Assembly (NCBI GenBank): GCA_017615245.1
Contig: JAGAAL010000048.1
Location: 1 to 32,759 of the forward strand
DNA length: 32,759 nt
Direction: 5' to 3'
Source: Bacteroidaceae bacterium
GTDB lineage: Bacteria; Bacteroidota; Bacteroidia; Bacteroidales; Bacteroidaceae
The translations under genes were made by a program, and so were the position numbers. Shown here in pieces: positions 24,086 through 32,748 of the stretch. How positions within the stretch are numbered: the first letter of the stretch is position 1; the number at the start of each line of letters is the position of its first letter. The notes under the pieces are model-generated. The model saw only the letters and a list, made by a program, of their open reading frames with translations, did not search any database and had not been told where the DNA came from.

Positions 24086-26713
24086 CTATTTCACGAATAC
24101 TTTCCGTCCGTCAATGATGTTGATTCCATTGGGCAGACTCCCTCCGTCTCCTCCTTTATGGGGAGTGATATGTTTTCCGCTGAGGTCAAAGACATTACTT
24201 CTCACCTCTAACCTCTCACTTCTTACCTCTTTTATGGCTGTGTCTTCTCTCTTCAGAGGAATGAAGTCGTCGGTGGAGTCGAACTGTGCATAGATGCTGA
24301 ACGGAGGCAGGGTGGTAGCTTCGGTTACCCGGACGAATCCAAACTGTTCGTTATCAAACACATAATCACCAGGATAGACAGGTGTATCGGTGTAAGAATA
24401 CTGTATCTTAGTTGTTGAAGGACATTTCTCAGGAGCAACTTCTCCGCCACCATGTATGGTCATAGGTTCAGAAAACTCTGAACGGGTTGGAGCTTCGGGT
24501 ATCACATTTTCGAAGAGCAATATTGGCTTGTTGGCTGGAATGGACCGCATTTGGGTTGTCGAGAGGTCGTCATTGATGACGAATGCAATATATCCTGCGG
24601 GTATTTGTGCAGAGAACGGACTGACGAAGATCCATATTCCATCGCCTTCGATGGTGAGTGTCGCCTCGTTGGCTGTGAATGCCGATAATGGACGGAAGTC
24701 ACCGCCTGTCGTACTCAGCTCGAGCTGGTTGCAGATGCCGTTTTTGATGATGTTTGGGTTGCTGCCTGCGTAATCATCGGACACATATACCACTTTGTTC
24801 GTGCCTGTGAGCCACGGCAGTTCAGCTGGTATCTCGGTTACTGACGTGAGGTCGATGCTGGTGCATGAGGGATCGGTGGTATAGTCGAGCAAATAACTGT
24901 CGTCGGCTACGTAAGCTCCGCTGAGGGTTGCAGAATACTGCCCTTCATTCGCGAAGTAAACATCTCCGAAGTTGATGGTCAGCTTGGAGTTGTAGTTGTT
25001 GTTAGTGAGCGAGACGACGCCGATACATCCGTCGGGAAGTGTACGTGGCGAGATGTCGAACACGATGCTGAAGTTCTCGCGTGCTCCGAGGTTGATTTCT
25101 CCGTAGTCGTGCTTCGCCAGTTTCCCTTCACGGTTGACATATACCAGTGTGGTTTGCGATGACGTATAGTTAGCAGCCGAGGTCACTTTCTTGATGTTGA
25201 ACACAAGTTTTGAGTAGCGATTGTCGAGTTCCAGATAGCCCAGCGCGATGTTGGTGCGTGTAGAGATGAGCGGGTTTTCGTGGTCGAAGGTCTTTGACTT
25301 ACCGCTTAGCTTGTAGTTCGTACCGAACGTGTTGCGTGATGGTGTCATGTCGTCAATACGGTCGAAACGCTTTGTCGTACCCTTCATGTTCGATGCCATG
25401 CGTTCGCGGCTCCGTGTGAAGAGCAACGTGACGACACTTTGTGCTGCTACCGTGGCTACTGGACGACAGGTCTCAACATCGGGCTTGATGTTGGTGAGTG
25501 TGAAATTCTTTGTCTGCGTAGTGGTGTACTGCTTGCCTTCCTCGGTATAGAACGGCAGATCGACCGTCAGCGTGTAGGTCTCATCGGAATTGTTCGCAAG
25601 GACTGCTACGATGGTGTCGCCCGAAGCTGACTGGTAGTATGTTCCCTCCATACCGCCATCAGTGAAGGTGCCTTCGATGCGTGTCATGCCTGTGACGAAC
25701 TTCGCGAAGTGGGCCATGATATAGCCGCGCTTGGTGATGGTGCCGCTGCTACCTGCCCCACGCTGACCATCGCCCATCATGGCATAGTAACGCTTGGCGG
25801 CATAGTGAATCCATGCGTTGAAGTCGCCGAGCATGCAGGTGTTGATGGCTCGATAGAAATTGAAGAAATCCTTTGTGAAGTCGAAGTTGCGTTCGTTGTT
25901 CTCTATCTCGTTCCAGTTGATGAGGTATTCGGTCATCCATATCTCCTTGCCTTTCTTGGCGAGGTTTTTGTATGCCGACCCGATGCCACCATATTGGTGT
26001 CCACCATAGATGTCGAAACCGTCGATGACACCGCTTGCATTGAGCGCATTGACATACGAATCGCTGCATCCTATGCTCTCAGGGGCCATAATCTTACAGC
26101 TGATGGTGCGGCCGTAGGTCTTGACAAATTCCGCCATTTCGCTGGTTGACCACAGACAGCCGGCATAGCTGGCAGCCCAGTCGGGTTCGTTCTGGATGGA
26201 GATGGCATCGAGTTCTACGCCATTCTGTCGCAGATACTTCACATAGTCATCAAGGTATTTTGCATAGTCGGCCCAGTTCTCGCGCTTTAGCCGTCCTTCC
26301 TTGCCGTCGTCAGTCTTGGCGTTGCTCGAATTGTTGGTCTTCCACTCGGCGGGTTGTCCCCAAGGCGAGGCGAAGACAATCAAACCCATCTGCTTCGCCA
26401 GTTTGGCGGTATTGAGCGACTGTCCCCAGGCGTTCTTGCCGATAGGAATGTATAGGCGCATGATGTTGCAGCCGACGGTACTCGACTTTCCCCACATCTT
26501 CTTGATTTCCGATTCCGACATGTGGTTGTAAGTAAACTGTGGCGAGCAGACAAATCCGCCGAAGCCAGTAATGTGTTGATGCGTTTTAGTGGCATCAATG
26601 CGGAGTGTAGACTTTGTCTGAGCAAGCCCCTCTCCGACTCCCCCGAGGGGGAGAGATAAAAAGGCTAAAACCAAAAGTTTAGCGTTTACTGTGTAGCGTT
26701 TAAAGATGTTCAT
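24086..26713 (-). CDS. Secreted GH30 glycosidase, xylanase-like (GH30_8-like)
   Basis: 875 residues. Signal peptide about 1-32 (SLPLGGVGEGLAQ at its end). The GH30 catalytic barrel (about 35-430) begins HQHITGFGGF and has SIQNEPDW with acid/base E176 and EIWMTEYLINW with nucleophile E262. The later stretch KRGYIMAHFAKFV resembles glucuronoxylanase members (subfamily 8), so endo-xylanase activity on glucuronoxylan is the best guess; other GH30 activities cannot be excluded. A long beta-rich region (430-820) of unknown role follows. The C-terminal tail VFDLSGKHI...LPNGINII is interrupted by a GC-rich element (residues 849-859), and the linker before it (about 827-839, EVRSERLEVRSN) is encoded by low-complexity repeat. 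Next to an esterase-like gene. Confidence 0.87.
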   Translation of the reverse strand: MNIFKRYTVNAKLLVLAFLSLPLGGVGEGLAQTKSTLRIDATKTHQHITGFGGFVCSPQFTYNHMSESEIKKMWGKSSTVGCNIMRLYIPIGKNAWGQSLNTAKLAKQMGLIVFASPWGQPAEWKTNNSSNAKTDDGKEGRLKRENWADYAKYLDDYVKYLRQNGVELDAISIQNEPDWAASYAGCLWSTSEMAEFVKTYGRTISCKIMAPESIGCSDSYVNALNASGVIDGFDIYGGHQYGGIGSAYKNLAKKGKEIWMTEYLINWNEIENNERNFDFTKDFFNFYRAINTCMLGDFNAWIHYAAKRYYAMMGDGQRGAGSSGTITKRGYIMAHFAKFVTGMTRIEGTFTDGGMEGTYYQSASGDTIVAVLANNSDETYTLTVDLPFYTEEGKQYTTTQTKNFTLTNIKPDVETCRPVATVAAQSVVTLLFTRSRERMASNMKGTTKRFDRIDDMTPSRNTFGTNYKLSGKSKTFDHENPLISTRTNIALGYLELDNRYSKLVFNIKKVTSAANYTSSQTTLVYVNREGKLAKHDYGEINLGARENFSIVFDISPRTLPDGCIGVVSLTNNNYNSKLTINFGDVYFANEGQYSATLSGAYVADDSYLLDYTTDPSCTSIDLTSVTEIPAELPWLTGTNKVVYVSDDYAGSNPNIIKNGICNQLELSTTGGDFRPLSAFTANEATLTIEGDGIWIFVSPFSAQIPAGYIAFVINDDLSTTQMRSIPANKPILLFENVIPEAPTRSEFSEPMTIHGGGEVAPEKCPSTTKIQYSYTDTPVYPGDYVFDNEQFGFVRVTEATTLPPFSIYAQFDSTDDFIPLKREDTAIKEVRSERLEVRSNVFDLSGKHITPHKGGDGGSLPNGINIIDGRKVFVK
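24136..24165 (-). repeat. GC-rich interspersed element, copy 4, inside the GH30 C-terminal tail
   Basis: Plus-strand core CTCCGTCTCCTCCTttatGGGGAG. It is in frame and codes for TPHKGGDGGSLP between the L-S-G-K and N-G-I-N halves of the tail. Confidence 0.6.
26625..26654 (-). repeat. GC-rich interspersed element, copy 5, inside the GH30 signal peptide
   Basis: Core CTCCGACTCCCCCGAGGGGG on plus, coding SLPLGGVGEGL (about residues 20-30) on minus. It is nearly the same as copy 2 in the GH29 signal peptide. Confidence 0.7.
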
Positions 26714-26746
26714 ATTGTTATTGGTTATTGATGATGTTCATATTCC

Positions 26747-26776
26747 TTCCCCCTTCGGGGGAGTTGGAGGGGGGCT
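26747..26776 (+). repeat. GC-rich interspersed element, copy 6, between ygiQ and GH30 genes
   Basis: TTCCCCCTTCGGGGGAG followed by TTGGAGGGGGGCT, in the opposite orientation to copy 5 only 92 bases away. Its end overlaps the ygiQ stop codon (TAG on minus at 26775-26777). The CCCCC-TT-CGGGGG core could form a hairpin after ygiQ. Confidence 0.65.
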
Positions 26777-28568
26777 ACTTCTTATACCAGAAGAAATACT
26801 GGTTCTGCTCCTTCTTCTGCTGTGGCGTCTTCGCCGAGTAGACCGGTTCGAGCGTGTAAGGATGGAATCCCGTGTACCACGTCTCCGTACTTACGGTCAT
26901 CGGTGTCGGCGTAAAGTCCTGCACCTGTTCGAGCTTGTAACCCATTTTGCGTGTCAGTTCTGCCAGTTGTGCCATATCCTTGTTCGTACACCCTGGGTGA
27001 CTGCTGATGAAGTAGGGGATGAGCTGCTGGTTGAGGTGCGCTTCGCGGTTCACCTTGTCGAACAGCGCCTTGAAGTCGTAGAACAATTGGAACGAGGGTT
27101 TGCGCATCAGTCGCAGTACCGCATCGCTTGTGTGTTCTGGGGCTACCTTCAGTCGGCCGCTCACGTGGTGCTCAATCAGCTCGCGTGCATAGCGGCGGTT
27201 CACCTTATTTATATTTATATCACCAGTGTCGTGCAGGATGAGGTCGTAGCGCACACCACTACCGATAAAGCTCTTCTTCACTCCCTTCATCGCATCAACA
27301 GCATGATAGATGTCGAGCAGGGCGCTGTGGTCGGTATTGAGGTTTTTGCATACCTTCGGGTGGATACACGACGGTTTTTTACATTGCTGGCACACGCTGA
27401 GGTTCTTGCCGTGCATACCGTACATGTTGGCACTTGGTCCGCCCAGGTCGCTGATGTATCCCTTGAAGTCAGGCATTGCGATGATTTGCTGCACCTCACG
27501 CAAGATGCTCTCCTTGCTACGGCTGGCGATGAACTTCCCCTGATGGGCGGAGATGGTGCAGAAAGCACAGCCGCCGAAACAGCCGCGATGCATATTGACG
27601 GAGAATTTAATCATGTCGTAGGCAGGAATGCGTTTGCCACGGTACTTGGGGTGAGGCAGACGTGTGTAGGGTAGGTCGAATGAGGCATCAATCTCCTCTG
27701 TTGTCATAGGAGGGTAGGGCGGTGTCACTACGACATACTGCCCTTCCACTTCCTGCAGCAACCGCTGGGCATGAATCATGTTCGACTGCTCCTCGATGTG
27801 CCGGAAGTTCTCTGCCTGACAGCGCTTGTCGTGCAGACACTCCTCATGGCTATGGAGCACGATGTCCTTGTTGGTTATCTTCACTTCACCCTTCTGCATC
27901 AGCATCACCGTTTGCGGTTGTGGGTGTCGCAACATGAGATTGCGGAATAACTGACAGTCGATATTGTCCATCCCCTTTGATAGCAACTCATCATTTAGCA
28001 AGCGAAGGAGGCTCTGGATGGGCCGTTCGCCCATTCCGTAGATGAGCAAGTCGGCTCCGCTGTCCACTAGGATGGATTTGCGCAGTCGGTCCTGCCAGTA
28101 GTCGTAGTGGGTGAGGCGGCGCAAAGAAGCCTCGATGCCGCCAATCACTACAGGTGTATCGGGATACAGCTGCTTCAGTATCTGGGTATAGACAATCGTA
28201 GGGTATTCCGGTCGCTTGTCGTGTCGCCCGTCAGGACTGTATGCATCCTCCGAGCGCAGACGTTTGGCAGCAGTATATTTGTTCACCATCGAGTCCATAC
28301 ATCCGGGCGAGATGGCAAAGAACAGGCGTGGTCGCCCCAATTTCGTGAAGTCGCGATAGTCGCCGTGCCAGTCAGGTTGAGGAACGATGGCAATCCGCAT
28401 CCCCTCACCCTCGATAACCCTACCAATCACAGCAGCTGCGAATGAAGGGTGATCCACATAGGCATCACCCGAGAACAGGATGACATCCAGTTCATCCCAT
28501 CCTCGCCCTTCCACCTCCTTCTTCGTTGTCGGCAGAAACTGCTCATATCTCTGACTATCTACTTGCAT
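26775..28568 (-). CDS. ygiQ: YgiQ-family radical SAM protein
   Basis: A 597-residue protein with the N-terminal YgiQ domain (FLPTTKKEVEGRGW, FSGDAYVDHPSF at 32-43, MDSMVNKYTAAKRLRSEDAY, VIGGIEASLRR at 141-151). The radical SAM cluster is MHRGCFGGCAFCTIS with Cys330, Cys334 and Cys337 binding the 4Fe-4S cluster. Extra Cys-rich residues follow (SVCQQCKKPSCIHPKVC), typical of the family. It cleaves S-adenosylmethionine to a radical; the substrate is not established. The start ATG overlaps the end of the upstream amidase gene by 10 bases, so both are translated from one mRNA. Length and motifs are normal. Confidence 0.94.
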   Translation of the reverse strand: MQVDSQRYEQFLPTTKKEVEGRGWDELDVILFSGDAYVDHPSFAAAVIGRVIEGEGMRIAIVPQPDWHGDYRDFTKLGRPRLFFAISPGCMDSMVNKYTAAKRLRSEDAYSPDGRHDKRPEYPTIVYTQILKQLYPDTPVVIGGIEASLRRLTHYDYWQDRLRKSILVDSGADLLIYGMGERPIQSLLRLLNDELLSKGMDNIDCQLFRNLMLRHPQPQTVMLMQKGEVKITNKDIVLHSHEECLHDKRCQAENFRHIEEQSNMIHAQRLLQEVEGQYVVVTPPYPPMTTEEIDASFDLPYTRLPHPKYRGKRIPAYDMIKFSVNMHRGCFGGCAFCTISAHQGKFIASRSKESILREVQQIIAMPDFKGYISDLGGPSANMYGMHGKNLSVCQQCKKPSCIHPKVCKNLNTDHSALLDIYHAVDAMKGVKKSFIGSGVRYDLILHDTGDININKVNRRYARELIEHHVSGRLKVAPEHTSDAVLRLMRKPSFQLFYDFKALFDKVNREAHLNQQLIPYFISSHPGCTNKDMAQLAELTRKMGYKLEQVQDFTPTPMTVSTETWYTGFHPYTLEPVYSAKTPQQKKEQNQYFFWYKK

Positions 28569-31450
28569 AAAAAGTTTGTAATGGCGCGCATCAGTGCATT
28601 GCGTGAATCGGCTTCGCGAATGCTCTCGATGGGGAATCCAACAACGACGGATTTATAGTCTGTTCCGTCGTAGGCTACTGCTGCTGGCATGTAGTTGCTG
28701 TATTGGAGCATGGCGAAACTGGTTCCCTCCGACACCCCCGATTGGGGGAGAGGTGATATTGAGGTCAACTTTGGCACGGCATAGCTGTAGGGGTTCATCT
28801 CACGATAGATGGTGAAATCGAGATTGCTGCCGTTTACTCCTATTATTTCCTTATCAGTAACGACGGATGAATTAAAAGTCTGAAAGTTTGAAGAATTGAA
28901 GTTCTTGGAACTTGAAGCATTGAGGTTGGCTCCGCTGACGAGCAGACGTCCTCCTTGTTCGGTGTAGCGTTTCAAGAGCTGGAGGGTCTCGGCATTGAAC
29001 TCTTTCTGCACGCCATAGATGACATCAATCATGGTATATTCGTGTGGTACGATCACGTTGGAACGAAACGCTTCCTCGCTACAGCTGCAGAACGAATGGT
29101 TGCGGAGCTGTGCGATGCCTCGTCCGTGTAACGCTACATAATCGAAAGTGTTACCCATCATGACGGTTCCTTCAAGTTCAGTACCGCTATAGCCTGTTCC
29201 CGTAGGGAGTTCAGAACCCATATTGGTCTTGTCGAACGTAATCTGCCGTCCGCAGAATCCTGCAAATTTACCATATGGCACACCTGGGTCGGCATCGAGG
29301 TCGAATCCTTGATTCATGTCATCTGAGACCTTAGCTGGTCCTTCGAGTCGTGTGAACGCATTGACCAGCAGGATAGTTCCTGTGTTTTTGGGGGCTGCGT
29401 ATGCTGAGAGTACTTCGGATGGGAAACTGATACCTCCATCGTTCATTGCTGCGATACGGAACGAATAGAGTTTGTCTTTTTCTAATGGTGCTAGATAGGA
29501 TGTGCCGTTCACGACTGTTCCGTTGTCGAAATCGCCATCATCGATGCGCGTATAGACAATATATTTCGTCGGGGCGGCTGTCGGTTCGAGTGGGTCGGGT
29601 GTGGGTTCCCATGTCAGATTCGCCCATTTATCCTGATCGTTGAGTGTGATGGCGAAGTTGTGGACGGGTAAGGGCTGGATGACATAACTGCGTTGATGCA
29701 TCGTGGCAATATATTTGACAATCGACTTATATACTGAGCGGCAGAAATCGAACTTAAAGTGTGGGTCGTAGCCGAAGCAGAGGTCATCGAAACTCTGATG
29801 GGAGAGCATCTCGAGGATGATGGATGGTACTTGGGGTTCACGGGATTCACAGTAGTTGCGATTCCACACTTGTCGGATGCGCCAGTTCCATTGTTTCATG
29901 TCAATAGTCAGATTGTACTGAATGGTGCTCGCCAAGTCGTAACTGGCAAGACGACTGATGCCAGCATCGGTTTGTGCGTTGTAGTAGTCGGGTAGGGCGG
30001 TGCAGATAGCGAGCGTGCCGGTGATGTCGCCAGTACGTGAGTATCCTGCATCGGTGTGGCAAGCGATTGAGAGTTCGAAAGGAACATGACGCCCTGGACG
30101 GTTGGGAACATAAGGTGACCCTCCTGCGAGTGTGTTGAGCGTCTCGCATCTCGCCCACATATCGTTGTTGTAGTCGTTATCGTTGTTGAAGTGATTGTAC
30201 ACCGAGTCGGGCATTCCGTTCCACTGAGCATAATAAAGTGATGCTTCGGCCCATCGTGGTTTCCCACTGGTGGAGAACTCTGCGTACGAGTTGTCCTTAT
30301 TGGCTGCACCACGAGCGATATTCCCTATTCCGCTTCCGAGTCGGATAGCATCAGCTGTGATGACACCTTCTTTTTCGCTGTGGTTGTTGAGCAGCACGCA
30401 GTTGTTCTCGCTTTTCCCTTTGGCAAAGTCGAACGTGCCAAGATATACCCAGGTGCTTCCACCCATTTGCTGATTCACTTTGAAGTCGGTTCTAACTCCT
30501 CGATGTACGATTGTATAAGTTGCATCGTCTACGCTGTTGGGCATAGTCTGGTAGGAAACATAGACGGCATAACGTCCGTCTTCGGGGATATCGGGTGTCC
30601 AGGTGATGACGGCATGAGGATGATTCGACCGTGTGGTGGCTGTATATCGGGCTGTTCCGTCGCTGAACGGATGATCGCCCATGTAATATGCTTCTTTTAA
30701 ATGTGCAAATCCTGCTGAGTCGCAAGTGTGCCAACGTCCTTCTTCTTGATAGGTACCATGTTTTTCGGGCGCATCGTTGTCGACCACCACTTCATGGTTT
30801 TGCCAATCGCGGTCGCGTGGAGAATAGACCACAGCACCTGCATTCTCAAGCATCGGGATGATATACGGAAGGACGAAAGTCTGCGAGAACAGGTCCTCGG
30901 TTGTACAGAACAGGTGTGGACGTTGCCAGGCCCACGTTTTCTGATCTTGTTTCCAATAGGTGCCGTGACTCTGGGCGATTGAAATATGATTGCCTTCCAA
31001 ACCCTTGCTGGCTGATAGCGGCGAACTGGCGTTTTTCACCCACGGCTGTCCGTGATAGGTGTTCTGCCACATACGTCCCTCGTCTTTCGGCCCTTTTCGA
31101 ATGGTATTAGGTATGAGTTGCTGAATGGGCTGTCGGTCGGTGAATACGGTGACAGAGAGGTGAGCAAGTGAGTCGGGCACGAACGACCGTATGCTATCAT
31201 AGATACACTCTACGACCTCATCGGTGAAATACTGCTCTTTGAAACCTCCGTTAGCATAAACGCGGATTTCCCTGCGTGTTGTGTCGACAATCAGACTGTC
31301 GAGTGTACTGCGCATCAATTTCTGCTCGTTGCGGGTGTAGTTGTCTAAATAGTAAGTCAGCCGGCTTCTCATCGTTTGTGCGTTTAACACGATGGTTAGG
31401 GTTAGCAGGCTGGCAATGATGTATAGTCGTTTCATGTATGTATGGCTCAT
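28559..31450 (-). CDS. Exported amidase-type hydrolase split by a golvesin-like domain, with Fn3 and C-terminal domains
   Basis: 963 residues with a signal peptide (best read from Met6, MKRLYIIASLLTLTIVLNAQ; ATG at 31435). The 31450 start gives an ATGA overlap with the upstream stop. An Amidase_3-like zinc site is spread over the chain: H162 (IAQSHGTYW), E185 (CTTEDLFSQ), H465 (SIACHTDAGYS) and E547 (IILEMLSHQSF). Between E185 and H465 sits a golvesin/xanthan-lyase-like beta domain (about 217-375: GRYAVYVSYQTMPNS, WVYLGTFDFAKG, ADAIRLGSG). An Fn3 domain (about 598-690) and a Rossmann/GATase-like C-terminal domain (about 695-963) follow. A role in peptidoglycan cleavage in the periplasm is inferred. 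Its C-terminal part holds low-complexity repeat (SSKNFNSSNFQTFNSS) and a GC-rich element (SPLPQSGVSEGT). Confidence 0.78.
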   Translation of the reverse strand: MSHTYMKRLYIIASLLTLTIVLNAQTMRSRLTYYLDNYTRNEQKLMRSTLDSLIVDTTRREIRVYANGGFKEQYFTDEVVECIYDSIRSFVPDSLAHLSVTVFTDRQPIQQLIPNTIRKGPKDEGRMWQNTYHGQPWVKNASSPLSASKGLEGNHISIAQSHGTYWKQDQKTWAWQRPHLFCTTEDLFSQTFVLPYIIPMLENAGAVVYSPRDRDWQNHEVVVDNDAPEKHGTYQEEGRWHTCDSAGFAHLKEAYYMGDHPFSDGTARYTATTRSNHPHAVITWTPDIPEDGRYAVYVSYQTMPNSVDDATYTIVHRGVRTDFKVNQQMGGSTWVYLGTFDFAKGKSENNCVLLNNHSEKEGVITADAIRLGSGIGNIARGAANKDNSYAEFSTSGKPRWAEASLYYAQWNGMPDSVYNHFNNDNDYNNDMWARCETLNTLAGGSPYVPNRPGRHVPFELSIACHTDAGYSRTGDITGTLAICTALPDYYNAQTDAGISRLASYDLASTIQYNLTIDMKQWNWRIRQVWNRNYCESREPQVPSIILEMLSHQSFDDLCFGYDPHFKFDFCRSVYKSIVKYIATMHQRSYVIQPLPVHNFAITLNDQDKWANLTWEPTPDPLEPTAAPTKYIVYTRIDDGDFDNGTVVNGTSYLAPLEKDKLYSFRIAAMNDGGISFPSEVLSAYAAPKNTGTILLVNAFTRLEGPAKVSDDMNQGFDLDADPGVPYGKFAGFCGRQITFDKTNMGSELPTGTGYSGTELEGTVMMGNTFDYVALHGRGIAQLRNHSFCSCSEEAFRSNVIVPHEYTMIDVIYGVQKEFNAETLQLLKRYTEQGGRLLVSGANLNASSSKNFNSSNFQTFNSSVVTDKEIIGVNGSNLDFTIYREMNPYSYAVPKLTSISPLPQSGVSEGTSFAMLQYSNYMPAAVAYDGTDYKSVVVGFPIESIREADSRNALMRAITNFLCK
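28722..28752 (-). repeat. GC-rich interspersed element, copy 7, inside the amidase-type gene
   Basis: Plus-strand core CCTCCGACACCCCCGATTGG then GGGAGAG. It is in frame, coding SPLPQSGVSEGT about 55 residues from the end of the protein, in the C-terminal domain. Confidence 0.65.
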
Positions 31451-32748
31451 TCCTTATAGTTCATGCTCTTAAATCCCACCAGTTTGTCGTAGCGACCTCC
31501 GAACGGACGATGATACACATACACGCAGTATTCGTTCTCCGTCTGATGGAAATCACCTTCGGTGGGGCCTGTCTGTCCTACCGCTTCACCTGTGCGAACA
31601 AACAGATACTGATAGTTGTACGATCCTTGTTTCAGCGGAATCGAGATTTCGTACTGATGTTCTATCAGATTGTACTCCATACGGGTATCGTCCCACATCA
31701 TGTTGTCGGTGAGGTCACCGAAGAGGTAGAGGTCGCCATCTGCCAACTGTGGAGCTTTCAGTACGAAATGGGTGATGAAGTAATCGCTCTGAGTATCGTT
31801 TTCGCTGTTGTCGCCGTTACGGATGAGAAACCGCCCGTTCTGATCCTGGTCGTACTTGTAGTTCTTCACAGGCAGGTCTTCGAGGATATAGGCATGATAA
31901 TAGGGGTCTTCGTACTTCATCTTGTCCACACGCATCGTAGGCACGTATGGGCTTAGGATTTCAAATCGTCGGTATTCGTTTCCTGCTGCAAATATCAGGC
32001 TACGGTTGTGAGTGTAGACCAACTGATTGGGTCGCAAGTATGAGGGTTTCAGGTTCATCACTCGGTTGTCCCATCTTCGATTCTGCATCACTACAGGTAT
32101 CAGTTCGCTCTCTGGATTCGAGGTCGTCAGAGTCTGGTAGTTGATGTTAAGGTCCACCTGCTGATGATTCTGGTAGGAGTCGATATCTGTATTGGCACTC
32201 ACTTTGATATCGATGCCAACTTTAGGTTCCAACAGACTGAAACATACGGTAGCTACGGGGTTTTCATCATCGTCCTCGTCAAAGATATCCACCTGATAGT
32301 TGCCGCTTAAGAGCAGTCGATGGGTAGCATTTGGCAAACGGAACTGATAGTGGTTGTACAGCATCTCAGTGTTTATTGATGGCTCGTAGCTCTCAATCAC
32401 CGTACTGCCGTTGATGCCTGTCATGTAATCGCCTTCATACAATCCCGACGACTCCCAGCTGGCGTTACAATGTGTGATGCGATAGGTGTAGCGCACGTAG
32501 TTGCGTTGCAGGTCATCAAACGAGATGTCAATATACTGCCCGCTTCCCAATAGCATCACAGGCGGTTCGCCCCATTTGCCGTTTACCTGCGCCTGAATTG
32601 TGCGGATGTTCTCGACAAATGACACGTTGACCTGTGAGCTGACGCGTAGGACATAACTCAACAGGCATAATGTCAACAATATGTATCGTTTACTTTTCAA
32701 TAGTCTTATATTCTTACCACTTACCTCTAACCTCTTACCTCTAATCAC
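31447..32748 (-). CDS. Type IX secretion system plug protein (DUF5103), start uncertain
   Basis: A 433-codon frame of normal family length. Signal-like segment RYILLTLCLLSYVLRVSSQ, then beta-rich sequence typical of DUF5103: QYIDISFDDLQRNYVRYTYR, ITHCNASW, EGDYMTGING, NHYQFRLPNATHRLLLSGNY, QNRRWDNR, and the C-terminal FGDLTDNMMWDD and GSYNYQYLFV. Known of the family: it includes the Flavobacterium protein that plugs the periplasmic side of the SprA translocon; general binding or export roles have also been suggested. No ATG is available at the 5' end: candidates are GTG at 32748 and TTG at 32700, or a start beyond the window, since the frame is still open at the edge. The first 15 codons are gaggtaagaggttag-type repeat. 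It overlaps the downstream amidase-type gene by ATGA. Confidence 0.85.
   Translation of the reverse strand: MIRGKRLEVSGKNIRLLKSKRYILLTLCLLSYVLRVSSQVNVSFVENIRTIQAQVNGKWGEPPVMLLGSGQYIDISFDDLQRNYVRYTYRITHCNASWESSGLYEGDYMTGINGSTVIESYEPSINTEMLYNHYQFRLPNATHRLLLSGNYQVDIFDEDDDENPVATVCFSLLEPKVGIDIKVSANTDIDSYQNHQQVDLNINYQTLTTSNPESELIPVVMQNRRWDNRVMNLKPSYLRPNQLVYTHNRSLIFAAGNEYRRFEILSPYVPTMRVDKMKYEDPYYHAYILEDLPVKNYKYDQDQNGRFLIRNGDNSENDTQSDYFITHFVLKAPQLADGDLYLFGDLTDNMMWDDTRMEYNLIEHQYEISIPLKQGSYNYQYLFVRTGEAVGQTGPTEGDFHQTENEYCVYVYHRPFGGRYDKLVGFKSMNYKE

Noticed and set aside
26301-26531. Other frames within GH30 and amidase-type genes on both strands
   Set aside because: All overlap strongly supported genes, lack family motifs and look like frame shadows.
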